Positions 23,321-34,814 of a DNA stretch of 64,000 bases are shown here, one piece after another. The DNA is from Gerris lacustris (lineage: Eukaryota; Arthropoda; Insecta; Hemiptera; Gerridae): assembly GCA_951217055.1 (NCBI GenBank), contig OX578280.1, positions 64,613,633 through 64,677,632 of the forward strand, given 5' to 3'. Each line of letters begins with the position of its first letter. Positions within the stretch are counted from its first letter, which is position 1. Below the pieces are notes generated by a model that had not been told where the DNA came from, searched no databases, and saw only the letters and a list, made by a program, of their open reading frames with translations. A program made the translations under genes and the position numbers.

Positions 23321-23359
23321 TGTCGATTACTACAACATATTGTGTTAATTTAAATTATC

Positions 23360-23630
23360 ATAATTCCAGCGCGGGGATTTGAACCACCGACCTCTATATT
23401 TCCAGTATAGCGCTCTAACCAAAATCGTAAAATATGAATTTCTAATTGATTGTACGAGGTACAGGTACTAATTGGGTACTTTATAATTATAAGCGTTATT
23501 TCTCGGTCAAGTTCTTTGTCATTAATGTTGACTTCTCAGACTTGTGGAAAAATTGAAAGCTTTAAATTCGGGTCAAGGTATCATTAACGTCAGAGAAATT
23601 CATTCTCCTGCGTTATCATAATTATAATGA
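23360..23630 (-). repeat. tRNA-like 350-bp repeat unit, permuted copy
   Basis: On the minus strand a tRNA-like 3' half (GGTTAGAGCGCTATACTGGA, then GGTTCAAATCCCCGCGC) occupies 23365-23420 and lacks its acceptor 5' side. The sequence then jumps directly into the flank of the same repeat (AAAATCGTAAAATATGAATT to GAAATTCATTCTCCTGCG at about 23625) in the opposite orientation. The cut point lies inside the tRNA-like D-arm. See 54765-55210 for the full tandem arrangement. Confidence 0.75.
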
Positions 23631-23639
23631 ATAGCCATA

Positions 23640-24830
23640 AATATTTTTATAATATTAAAACTTGAAACATCCATACAATAATAATAAAAATATTTTGCAT
23701 AAGTTTATGCCTCTGTGATAGTAAGAAAATGTATATGTAACAAGAAAAATGACTTCAAACTGATTTCGCTATAATATTGTTTATTGTGTTGTGGAAATGC
23801 TTTAAAAATAATACAATTTAGTTTATTTATACAAAATTTACCATGACAAAAGGAGTTAGATTATTTTTAAGAAAACATTTTCGCCGCTGTGACTCGTTAC
23901 ACAATATATATTATGTAGTTACAAAAGAATGATTTTACCAAATATTTAGGGAATTTTGTCTTCTAAGTTTGTAAAAGACATTTTGTTGTAGATCAACAGT
24001 TAAGGAATTATTTTTTAAAAAACAACAATTTCTTGCTCCTTTCATTTAACCTCATGTACCGCGCTGTGGAGAGACTTTTTCCTCTACCTTTAATGATGGA
24101 CCTCCACTAATGCTTCATATCCCATTAAACATATTATTATTTTTAATAAATCATATGAGAAATTTTGATATTCCTAAGTTGTAATTTAACATCTTATGAG
24201 TTCCATATAACATTTTACGTTGGTATGCATTCGAAGCGTTTGAAACTAGCATTAAAAACGATGGAATGAACGCTGCGTTTGTTTACCTCTCTCGTCTTAA
24301 ATAATTCCCTTTATAAACTGCAGATATCCTTTGATGAAGGCAATTTTAACTCAGTCTTTTCATAACGATTTCTCCTTTTCATTTTCCCTCTGTAAATCAA
24401 GACCTTTACTTTCGGAAAATACCGTCCAATCTCGCGTATAATACGTAAAATGTTTACCTCTTTTTTTTCTTTTAAAATAAGGGAGCGTACTATTTGCGAG
24501 TGAAAACAATTACCTATCGATTTTTCCAACTTCATTAAAGGTAGTTAATTGAAAAATAACTATAATAATATCTGCTTGCTATACCACATGTGTTGTTTGC
24601 ATGTAAGAAAATATGAACTCAAATGTTTATTACATTATGTTTATTATGAACTTAATGGTTTCTTCTTTAAAAGAAATTACTCTTCACACTTGATTTCCTC
24701 TTATTATTATTGTTATTTATCTATTTTATTATTATTATTTTTTTTTTTTTTTGGACATTTTCATGTTTTGGCTGTGCTACATATCTCGAAAAGCGTTACT
24801 AAAAATCTACGCCAAAAACGTTACCTGGTG
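23640..24830. other. Spacer, no gene recognised
   Basis: Very AT-rich. The frames at 24311-24535 and 24549-24854 are low-complexity and lack motifs. Confidence 0.45.
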
Positions 24831-24839
24831 TCAACAGGT

Positions 24840-25030
24840 AACACAAGGAGTTAGAAAGATACAGGAGGTGTGCACAGTCTGTCTCCAGCTGTAGGGCCTC
24901 CCTCTACCACGCTTCGTAGGGCCGAAGAAGGTCGAAAAAAGTGAATACGTGTAATAGGGAGTTGGGAGATTATAGGAGGTGTGCAATCAACTCTGCCCGA
25001 CTTGCCCCTACCACGCTTCTCAGTCAGATC
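24840..25030 (+). repeat. Two direct repeats of about 110 bp
   Basis: AGGAGTTAGAAAGATACAGG with GAGGTGTGCA(CA) is repeated diverged as AGGGAGTTGGGAGATTATAG with GAGGTGTGCAATC, each followed about 40 bp later by CTACCACGCTTC. Confidence 0.6.
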
Positions 25031-25034
25031 ATCG

Positions 25035-25490
25035 GGTCCGCTCCACTATACAGTCTAGTTCTACCACTACATTTGCTCCTCTACATCTTTAAACACGCAC
25101 TCTTTTAACCCCCTTTAACTTTACTCTACCTTTTATTTGTACATTTGATTAACACGATAATAGGTTAAATGATTGCTTATTACTTGGAACAATAATTTGT
25201 AAATTGCATTGTCTTTACTATCTAGTCCTCTTTAATTATTATGAACCAACATAAAGACTTATCTTAAATAACTAATTTATCTTTTACGAAATTAATAATA
25301 ATTAGATAGCTTTAATTAGATATTTTAAAGCATATTCCTTTTTATGCACTACATTATTATTAATACATATAATAATGATCATTATCATAATCATTGTTAC
25401 TTATATTTCATATTGCCAATTATTAATATAATGTTTATAAATATGATAAGTAATAAACTGAATACCCTAAATATTTAACATATTATTTAT
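25035..25490. other. Spacer, nothing recognised
   Basis: AT-rich, with only short ATAAT direct repeats. Confidence 0.4.
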
Positions 25491-25494
25491 TACC

Positions 25495-25655
25495 TATTTA
25501 ATTTAATTTAAATCAAATTATAATTATTATTAACTACAGGAAACAGACAGATAAAAATTGACTCCAGCGCCAGGATTTGATAATTATAATTTGATTTAAA
25601 TTAAAATGTAATCTTTCCGTAGTATGAATACTACCAAAATTGTAACATAACTATT
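25495..25655 (-). repeat. tRNA-like repeat fragment with inverted junction
   Basis: The reverse-oriented tail (TTAACTACAGGAAACAGACA) runs into a tRNA-like 3' end (CTCCAGCGCCAGGATTTGA) and stops at the B-box. It then switches abruptly to the plus-oriented tail of the same family (TAATTTGATTTAAATTAAAA, then CCGTAGTATGAATACTACC). The result is a head-to-head inverted pair around a truncated tRNA-like core. Confidence 0.7.
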
Positions 25656-25659
25656 TAAA

Positions 25660-26040
25660 AAAATAGTTATGTTGCAAAAATCAAACTAACCGCCTTCAAT
25701 TAAAATAATACTCAGATTATGTTCTAGATTTGATCATTTTCTACCTTAATATATTACAGTGATCACTGGACTGGTAGAAAATCTAACACCGCAAAGCGAA
25801 CCAAGGGACATTTCATGTCGGTAGCTTACGCAGAGCGAAGACATGAAAATGTCTCACTGTCTTGCGGACTCGTATGCAAGAAGTATTTTTTTTTTACTCT
25901 TAAGTTATTAATTGAAGCTGCGTAAATAATTATTGTGTGTTTATTTTAACAATCTTATTTATTTTGAGTTATAAAATCTTTATATATATTTGATTTTAAC
26001 ATTGTAAAATACCGCGGTATGATTACCGAGAACCATTTTT
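25660..26040. other. Spacer, nothing recognised
   Basis: No frame or repeat boundary was identified. Confidence 0.4.
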
Positions 26041-26735
26041 AGGGTCTGTAGGCAAAACTAAGGACCCTTATATTTTCCTGCGCGTGTCTGTCCGTCCGTC
26101 CGGTCGCCTGCTCTCACGGCTACACCTTTCGTCCAATCACTTTGTAATTTGGCATGTAAGTGTCTTGTACCTACCCACATATTTTAAAAATATAGCGACT
26201 CAACAAATTATTTTTTTAAAAAAATAGGGTAAAAAAACTTAAGGGTTAATTTTTTTTTTTGTTTTTGACACCGTGAGGGGTATCATATGAAAGGGTACGT
26301 AGAGCTGATTACAAAAATATATAATTCTTTGGTTCTAACTTTGATAGGGCGAGTGTAGGCAAGTTTGAAGTGGGTGTGAAACGTGTCCCCCTCCCCTCTA
26401 TCTCACTTATGTGAAGTGCAAAAAATCTGAAAAAATTCCTGAACATTCTTCGACCAAAAGTAAAGATACCAATTTTTGGAAATTTAAAAAAAAAATATTA
26501 TTTTATTTTTTATTGACAACATTTTTTTTTATAACTATGGTCTTTTCGATGTATTTTTATGGTTGTAGATTGTAGTCCGGTTCAGTGGCAAAAAAAAAAA
26601 AACTTTATCTGAAGTTTGTTTTTGTGTTTTGAGAATATCAGACCCATAGGATAGTTCAAAGTAAGCTTTTTAGCATTTTAAAAAACACCATCAATAGGGT
26701 ACTACTTAAACTGTACAGGGTTGCCTACGGACCCT
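26041..26735. mobile_element. Element with AGGGTC(C/T)GTAGGCAA inverted ends
   Basis: AGGGTCTGTAGGCAA (26041-26055) is inverted as TTGCCTACGGACCCT (26721-26735), one mismatch in 15. Just inside are a (TCCG)n run near 26088-26105 and AATCACTTTGTAATTTGGCA. Elements with related AGGGTTCCGTA ends and a GTCTGTCCG run are widespread in insects in my memory. There is no coding capacity, and the target duplication is not obvious. Confidence 0.75.
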
Positions 26736-26739
26736 CGCT

Positions 26740-27774
26740 GTGAGCTGACTAGCACACACTTGACCTGTTTATTATTTTAATGTTGTTATCAAATGCTCAC
26801 CTGCCTTCAGCAAATTATTGTATTCAAAGCATTACTATTCCTTTTAAAGATAGGCTTCATTTGAAAGAGTCCTATGGACCCAAGTGGGTTATTACAAGTT
26901 ATTCTTTTATAACACCTACTAAATTCCTAATAACACAATAAAATACCTAAATAACAATTAAAAAACAAATGCTGAAATCTTTCGAACAATGTGCATGAAA
27001 ATAAAATAATCCTCAATAATTTGGGGTGCGTGTTATATGCGTATTTTTAATTTTCCTGAAATTTTAGCCCAAAATTCAGGCTGCGTATTATATACGAGAT
27101 AGTACGTACTAAAAATACAGAGATTCCACAGGCGAAAGTGAGCGCAGGACATGAAATAATTTAAATATTCGGACTTTTAGCTGTAATTTATTAAGCTCAA
27201 TGCAAAACCCTCTGTTGAGAATTATAAGGATTATCGCTTTTAAGCTTTATCAAACAACAAAAAGGGTTTGTTTAAATTCTGGTTAATTTGAAAGCGACCC
27301 TGAGTCCTTGAGGTTTAATAGGTTTGTTTCCGATTTAGTATTCCTCCGAGATGAACAAACAGCTTAATATCTTTTGATTATTCTCAATCCAATTCTGGAA
27401 TTGCAAATTTCCCAAGCTTAAACTGAAGAGGTTGTTAATTAAGAGATAGAACTTGCGGGGATCTCGTCAAATCTGAATAACAATTTATGCAATTCAACCA
27501 AAATATTTCAAATCTCAGTTACAAGTAGTGAGTTTTATTCGATTCCTAATAATATCGAGTTATCAGAAATATTATGTAAACCAATTTTTATTTAGCGTGG
27601 TCTTGTTAGGCCAAAATATAAGATAAAACTGTGAAATTTAGGTACAAATATGAGCAATTGAAAGGTGGGGATTTTTCTTGCTACATTTCATGATTTTATC
27701 AGGAGAACTGTGACACAATGCGTGATTATACTTCAATTCTGTGACTATATTGTCCTGACAGGGGACCCGTGCTA
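26740..27774. other. Spacer, no gene recognised
   Basis: AT-rich. No inverted ends or conserved frames were found. Confidence 0.45.
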
Positions 27775-28506
27775 ACGGTCTAAAGAAGAACATTCCGTAC
27801 ACCTTCTTTATATTGTTACTCTCTTCTGTTTTTTATAAGGAAAGTAACAGTTTGAAGAAGAACATTCTATACACCTTCTTTAGATTGACACACCCTTCTG
27901 TTTCTTAGAAGGGGAGTAACAGTCTAAAAAAGAACATTCCGTACACCTTCTTTAGATTGTTACTCTCTTCTGTTTTTTTATAAAGGGAGTAACATTCTAA
28001 AGAAGAATATACCACACACCTTCTTAAGATTGGTACTCCCTTCTGATTATTAGAAGGGCAGTAACAGACTAATGAAGAACAATCCGTACACCTTCTTTTG
28101 ACTGTAACTCCCTTCTGTTTTTAATATGGGAAGTAACAGACTAAATAAGAACTTCCGTACACCTTCTTTATATTGTTACTCCCTTCTGTTTTTTTATAAG
28201 GGAAGTAACAGTTTGAAGAAGAACATTCTATACACCTTCTTTAGATTGACACACCATTCTGTTTTTTAGAAGGGGAGTAACAGTCTAAAGAATGTCAATC
28301 CGTACACCTTCTTTAGATTGTTGCTCTCTTCTGTTTTTTTAGAAGGGGAGTAACATTCTAAAGAAGAACATACCATACACCTTCTTTTGACTGTAACTCC
28401 CTTTTGTTTTTAATAAGGGGAGTAACAGACTAAAGAAGAACTTCCGTACACCTTCTTTAGATTGCTACTCCCTTCTGTTTTTTAGAAGGGGAGTAACAGA
28501 CTAAAG
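27775..28506 (+). repeat. 70-bp minisatellite, 10 units, self-complementary units
   Basis: Ten units, each containing (A/C)ACACCTTCTT, spaced about 70 bp. Within each unit AACAGTCTAAAGAAG and CTTCTTTAGATTGTTACT are inverted partners, so every unit can fold. Units 6-8 resemble units 1-3 more than their immediate neighbours (the variant CATTCTATACACC...GACACACC occurs only in units 2 and 7), showing a higher-order period of about 355 bp. Unit 9 starts like unit 4 and continues like unit 5. Related pieces in reverse occur at 44275-44470. Confidence 0.93.
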
Positions 28507-28509
28507 ATG

Positions 28510-29222
28510 TGTCCTATAAACCTTGGATGTACCTAAATATTAATATATAGCGTGCACTTTTAAGAGCCGGAGAGTGAGATAGAGCTAATGATTCATCAGA
28601 CAAAAGTTGAGGGGAACTTAACGACTAGCATGAGACTTATTTAGAATATCAATGCTTGATTACTTATCAATACTGTGGTAATCTTTCTAGGCAAATTTAG
28701 ATGTGATATTGACTGTGAACTTGATAACCTTCTACCTAAGTAGTTTTTAGTAGGTCACTAAACAATTATTGATTAACTGATTGGTTAAAGTTGAGTTTCA
28801 TTAAACAAATTAAAATAAAGAAAGAATTGGAATAAGCGTGTCGAAAGCGTGACCGAGGAAACGCAATAGAAAGCAGTAATTAAAGTAAGCACACCTTTAA
28901 AAATGCAGGTATTATTTCGCATAGCAATAGAATGGAAAATTTTATGGAAAAATATTGAATCCTGGAGACGTTTTTGGGCATTGAATCCACACATCGACAA
29001 TTAAATGTTTTTCCAGTGGAGAAAACCAGTATAGATTTGTCTAATTGATATAGTAAATGGATCTTAAGGTGCGAATTCATGAAACATTAATCCATTTTGA
29101 TTACCATTTGGTCCGCTAGGAGCTCTAATGTCATTTTATATAAAATTTAGAACTTCTATCGGTGAAATATACATATAGAACTGCAATGAATATGAACACC
29201 CAATCTACCTCCATACAATAGA
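28510..29222. other. Spacer, no gene recognised
   Basis: Two overlapping minus-strand frames (28785-29080) have no recognised motif. No repeat boundary was seen. Confidence 0.45.
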
Positions 29223-29825
29223 TAGTCCAGGAGCCAGGTAGATTTACCTGGAAAGTATTTTGAACTTAATGGAATTTTTACAGGTAACTCAGAGGTCCTC
29301 TGGGATGCCAATGCTGAGTTTTCGACCTCGTGGCCCTTTTGCTAACTTGGGGAGGGGGGAAAAACCCCAATTTTTCCGCCAATGTTTTGGTTTTTCGCCT
29401 CTAGCTCGAAAACTACGCGTCAAACAAAAAAAACTTTACCAGTACAATATTAAAGAGCATCAAATTTCCTATAAAAATCACTGGTCATACGACTATTTTC
29501 CCCCATTAGGTACTGTGATACATCATTGTGAAAAAATGCCATATTTTAAAAAAGGAGGATTTTAGCGGAAAAAGCGTGTTTTTGGGCTTATAAAATAGGT
29601 TTATCATCATAAATTGAGTATTCAACATTTCTATGTATACCATAATAATATGTAACCCCCCGTAAACCCCTCCCTCTTCACTGCCCTCTCCCCGCCCCCT
29701 CCCCCCAGAAACAAATTTGATGACGAATAATGTGCGTGACTTATTGATTACGTAGGTAAAGAAGTTCTATCCCCTCCCTCAAAATTTTTGACTTTTTATC
29801 TTTTAATAAAATTAAAATATCAATA

Positions 29826-31329
29826 GTCCAGGAAATGAAGCACTTTGGCTCGCAATTCTTTCGTCATACATCGATTTACTTGAAAATTTGACAGTAGGTA
29901 GAGAATAGTCCAAGCATCAAAATCTATATCATCAACATTGTCATTGCTATTACCCTGGGGGTGGTTGCCACCCCATCTAGGGAGTTGAAATTTTTTATTT
30001 TATTTTAACAACAGGAATCGATGGAAAAGCTAATTCTAAGTCAAAAATGATCTATACATTTTTTTGTTTAAATTAATATTTTTCGAGTTATTCGCGATTG
30101 AAAGTAAAAGTTGTTCGACCCATTTGATCGGTTTTTCGCGAATAACTCGAAAAATATGCATTTTATCAAACAAACTGTAAGAACAAAATTGTAGCCTATA
30201 AAAAAAAGAAAGAAAATCCTTATTTTATAAATCATGTACGACCAATACGGACCGACCTATGGCTTGGTAATTGTTGGCTTTTGTTCGTCAAATGCTAAAT
30301 TTGAGAGATTTAGAGTCAAATAGCAATAAAACTGTGCATTTTACGAGGAAAACTTATAGAAGTTTTTTTTTAAAGTAGACAAAAAGAGCTTTCATTTAAA
30401 AAAAAATAGAAGTCGATAGCATCAAAATTAAGTGAGTTACGATGAAAATAAAGTTAGTTCCTACATTTTTCTACGAAAAAATCAGTGAAAACCACCCCCT
30501 AATTACCACCCTAATTCAAATTGATCTTCGTCCTTCTACCGTTTTGCGTGGATCAAATGGGACACATGAGAAGAGCTTAACTCCAACTTTTCGGGAATAT
30601 CCAGACGGCGGGGTTCGGGGTACAAAAGTCAAAATAGTATAAATCCTTTATGATGAATGTCGTTGGATAGCTCTTTAAGAGAGCAGTAATTGTTGTTATA
30701 ATCACTTGTCATATTTTCATTTAAGAGGGGGATAAAATGGAAAAACAGGAATAAATGGTTTTAGCTAAAAATTAGAAATATTATTATTTTAGATCCGATA
30801 TGAATGAAAATTGGTATACGTGCTTTATTTGATGTCAGAAAAAAGAGTATGAAATAATTTGTGTGCATTTAGTACTTTGGGTGCAAATCGTTGTAAGGGG
30901 TGGTTTTTAAGGATTGAAAAATTGCAAAATAATGAAATTGGTAATATTTTAGGCAACAACATTCTTAAATTAAGTCGATATGATAAATTAATCATTTATT
31001 TAAGGATAAATATTTTTTTTGTACATTAAGGATTAACAAGGGTTTTTTTCAAGGGTTGAAATATTTTTAAATTGTGTTCCAAAGTATAAAACAATCATTA
31101 TTCAACTAATCCAAACGAAATTTCACCCACCCTAAGCTTTAAAATGTTACTTTATACGTTTTGATAATTGGGGGTAGTTTTCACCCCTAAAAAATAAACA
31201 GCGCCCATCGGCATAATATAGATTTTGAAGTAGAAGGGTAAGAGGAGCCTAATTCCAAAATTTTGTGGAAATCGATGAAGGACGAACCAATTGCGAGGTT
31301 TTGCCATTTTTGAGCATTATTTACTGGAC
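29826..31329. mobile_element. Nested element with GTCCAG(G/T)AAAT ends and diverged long arms
   Basis: TA flanks both ends. The ends GTCCAGGAAATGAAGC and GTCCAGTAAATAATGC are inverted copies, and similarity continues inward (CTCGCAATT.TTTCGTC then CATCGATTT). It contains GGGGGTGGTTGCCACCCC near 29956, a perfect 18-bp palindrome, and paired inverted CGAATAACTCGAAAAATAT-like words near 30085-30155. A piece at 30570-30740 resembles the repeated unit of the Helitrons. The end words match those of the enclosing element, so the two are relatives nested one in the other. Confidence 0.78.
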
Positions 31330-31439
31330 TACCAAGCACAGTTCAGTTATTGGTATTGGTCTCTTCCTCTCGCAGAGTGTTGTGCCCCGTATATTTATTA
31401 TTTTATATTGAACATTATTTTAGTGTATCATTATTTGGA

Positions 31440-31570
31440 CTAATTTTCTGCAGAAGAACATAAGAACAGAAGAAGGCATGGACGAAGATGGGGCTGACGA
31501 GTCGCTTATAGAAGAGACTCACGAAGATTTTAATTTAATGTTCATTTTTTGTTTATTATTTTCATATTAT
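31440..31570 (+). other. Possible captured coding scrap
   Basis: ATG at about 31479 opens MDEDGADESLIEETHEDFNL followed by a hydrophobic AT-rich tail and a stop. The acidic start looks more protein-like than its surroundings, but no family is recognised. It may be a piece of a transposase exon belonging with the hAT-like end at about 31737-31753. Confidence 0.2.
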
Positions 31571-32424
31571 TTTTATTATTATGTAGCATAATTATAGATA
31601 ACTTTCTTACCTACGTAATCAATAAGTTACGGACATTATTATCGCTTCTCAACATTGCTTTGGTTTTTCAATTTAAAAATAAAATTAAGGCCTCCGTTTG
31701 AACGGGGCCTGAGGTGGACCGCCCTCAGCCCCCCTGCCTTCGGTACGCTACTGATCAACGGATCCTTTCCCCCTCCCCTCCACCCTAAAGTAAGATTGAT
31801 GATAGCATCATGTTGAATGTTTCAGGGAAGAAGAGGTTTTATTTAACTTATTTTTCTAATTTGGTTCTGGGGGGGGGGGGGGGGGGGAGAGGGCAGTGAA
31901 GAGGGAGGGGTTTACGGGGGGTTATATATTATTATGGTATACATAGAAATGTTGAATACTCAATTTATGATGATAAACCTATTTTATAAGCCCCAAAACA
32001 CGCTTTTTCCGCTAAAATCCACCTTTTTTAAATTATGGCATTTTTTCACAATGCTGTATCACAGTACCTAATGGGTGAAAATAGTCGTATGACCAGTGAT
32101 TTTTATAGGAAATTTGATGCTCTTTAATATTGTACTGGTAAAGTTTTTTTGTTTGACGCGTAGTTTTCGAGCTAGAGGCGAAAAACCAAAACATTGGCGA
32201 AAAAATTGGGGTTTTTCCCCCCTCCCCAAGTTAGCACAAGGGCCACGAGGTCGAAAACTCAGCATTGGCATCCCAGAGGACCTCTGAGTTACCTGTAAAA
32301 ATTCCATTAAGTTCAAAATACTTTCCAGCTCGACCTGGTTTTTTTGACCTGGCTCCTGGACTAAGAAAGTAGATTTAAATTTTAAATTATTTTTATTCAA
32401 CAAAAAAATCCATATTTTACTTCG

Positions 32425-33060
32425 TTTTTATTAGCTTGCTTTCTTGTTTGTCCGGTACAAATCTGGAAATCGATTTCTAACTAACTTCCCGAATAGCTAG
32501 ACATTTGAAACTTTTAGCATAGCTCAGAACACGATGACAATGCATTATTTTAATACTTTTAGCCATCTTTCAGCAGAATTTAATTGGTTTTCAGCAAATT
32601 TTGCTGTACAGAAAGTTAGCTGCTCTGATAGATAAACATTGAATGACAGCAAAACAGGAAATATCGATTATATTATTTATATTATTTCAAATGCATCAAT
32701 GGAACGGTTTAGATTTGGTGTTGGGGAGATCCGGTGTACAAAGATTTGTCCTTTTATAGGTTTAAGATCAGCTCTCTAGATGGTTGTCATTTATGTGAAG
32801 TAAATAAATTCGGAACTATTTTTTTGTTTTCACTAACATTATATATTACATAACAATAACAATTATATTATCAACATTACATACGATTTCAACAGAAAAT
32901 TTAAAAACGAAGTATATAAAAAGTCTTATTGAAGTTTTTCTTTTGTGGACTTGGTTTTTTTATATAAGTAGTTACATATAATATAAATATAATAAGGACT
33001 TACATTCCAAAGAAACAACCAACTACTTATATATAAAAAGTCCTTTTTATCTTGAAATTA
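32425..33060 (+). repeat. Dispersed repeat module A
   Basis: It begins TTATTAGCTTGCTTTCTTG and includes GATAAACATTGAATGACAGC and CAGCTCTCTAGATGGTTGTC. It is nearly identical to 63385-64000, and the reverse complement of 5740-6370. It is followed within about 25 bases by a Helitron start, as the inverted copy near 6370 is followed by one at 6433. Confidence 0.8.
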
Positions 33061-33085
33061 TTTATATTTATTTAAAACAACAAAA

Positions 33086-34813
33086 TCTATATATATATAA
33101 AAGTCAACGTATGTGTGTGTGTGTGCGTGAGTGTGTGTATGTTTGTTCTTTATACAAATCTACAGTTTTAGCCCGATTTTGATGAAAATTTTCACACTTG
33201 ACCTTGAAAGCAAGGAAAAAATCAAGGTCTACATGAATTTTCGAAATTTAAATTTTGGTACACAGGGGTACGGGGCACAAGTAATGAATACGGGGTCAAA
33301 GTAATGAATACCCTTCGTGATGCATATCGTTGAAAAGCTCTTTAAGAGTACATTAATTGTTGTATTGTACACTTTTGTCATATTTTCATTTTGGAGGGGG
33401 GTAAAATGGAAAAATATAGCTATATCTTATTTGTTCTTTATACAAATCTACAGTTTTTGTCCAATCTCGATGAAAATTTGCACACTTGATCTTCAAAGCA
33501 AGGGGAAAATCAAGGTCTACATGAATTTTCGAAATTTAAATTTTGGTACACAGGGGTACGGGGTACAAGTAATGAATACGGGGTCAAAGTATTGAATACC
33601 CTTCGTGATGCATATCGTTGACAAGCTCTTTAAGAGTACAGTAATTGTTGTTATGTATAGTTTTGTCATATTTTCATTTAGGAGGTGGGTAAAATGGAAA
33701 ATATAACTATATCTATATATAAAAAGAAGAGTATCTATATGAGAAAATGTCTTTTATACAAATCTACAGTTTTATCCCAATTTGATGCATTTTTACACTC
33801 TTTTTCTTCCAAACAAGGTGAAGGTCACTGCCTACATGATTTTCCGAAATTAAAATTTTGGTACACAGAGGTACAGTGTACAAATGTCAAAATAATGGAT
33901 ACCCTTCATAATGCGTATCGTTGAAAAGCTCTTTAAGATTACATTAATTGTTGTTAAGTACAGTTTTGTCATATGTATTTTCATTTAGGAGGGGGTAAAA
34001 TGGAAAAATATAGCTACATCTTATAAAAAAAGAAGAGTGTCTGTATGAGGGTATGTCTTTTATACAAATCTACAGATTTATCCCAATTTGATGAATATTT
34101 ACTCACATTCCCTTCAAAGCAAGGGGGTCACTGTCTACATGAATTTTCGAATGGAGGTCTACATGAATTTTCGAATGGAGGTCACTGTCTACATGAATTT
34201 TCGAAATTTAAATTTTGGTACAAAGGGGTACGGTGTAAAAATGTCAAAGTAATGGATTCCCTTCATATTATGCATATCGTTGAAAAGCACTTTAAGAGAA
34301 AAGTAATTGTTGTTATGTACAATTTTATTTAGGAGGGGGTAAAATGGAAATTTATAGCTATATATATAAAAATCAACGTATGTGGGTGTATGTTCTTTAT
34401 ACAAATCTACAGTTTTAGTTCGATGTTGATAATAATTTGCCCACTTGAACTTCAAAGCAAGGGGAAAATGACAGCCTACATGAATTTTGGAAATTTAAAT
34501 TTGGTACACAGGGGTATGGTACAAGTAATGAATGCGGGGTCAATGTAATGAATACCATTGATGATGCAAAAGATCTTTAAGAGTAGAGTAATAGTGTTTA
34601 TGTATTGTTTTGTCATATTTTACTTTAAGGGGGGGGGGGATTTAGGATCTTTTAAAATTAGCTTATCAAAGAGGAGGGGGTATAGAAATAGGTGGGAGAG
34701 ATAGAATCTAGATATTCTTGCATAGTAAAATAATTTATATGTTTCATTATGGTTTTTTATAAACTTATTTAATTATAATAACACTCCGTAGCGTAGCACG
34801 GGTACCCAGCTAG
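33086..34813 (+). mobile_element. Non-autonomous Helitron, copy 2
   Basis: It begins TCTATATATATATAAAAG and ends CACGGGTACCCAGCTAG, between host A (33085) and T (34814), with the same 3' hairpin as copy 1 except one base. It contains five internal units opening with CTTTATACAAATCTACAG or variants (near 33148, 33438, 33755, 34060, 34398), against four in copy 1. In unit 4 a short direct repeat (CTACATGAATTTTCGAATGG, at about 34134 and 34161) is duplicated. It has no coding capacity. Confidence 0.87.
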
Positions 34814-34814
34814 T

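Larger units (their letters stand above)
29225..32361. mobile_element. Long-inverted-repeat DNA element (arms about 0.5 kb)
   Basis: The left arm (29225-29706, extending in weaker form to about 29765) and the right arm (31869-32361, weaker inner part at 31600-31650) are near-identical inverted copies. They begin GTCCAGGAGCCAGGT and are flanked by TA on both sides. Frames of 101-111 codons in each arm are mirror shadows of the same arm sequence and have no domain. The right arm carries extra sequence (31655-31868), including CCTTCGGTACGCTACTG, which looks like one end of a hAT element. The middle is occupied by a second element (29826-31329). A TA target suggests Tc1/mariner-like mobility, but no transposase is seen. 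Confidence 0.85.

Noticed and set aside
27775..28506. CRISPR array (repeats with regular spacing)
   Set aside because: Adjacent units are similar throughout their length with no unique spacers, and the context is eukaryotic transposon DNA.
29225..32361. LTR retrotransposon
   Set aside because: The long terminal copies are inverted, not direct, and there is no gag/pol coding or primer-binding site.
32068..32403. 111-codon frame with a mirrored 101-codon frame at 29260-29565 as a conserved protein
   Set aside because: They are the two inverted arms of one element, so similarity is expected from DNA duplication; no known domain.
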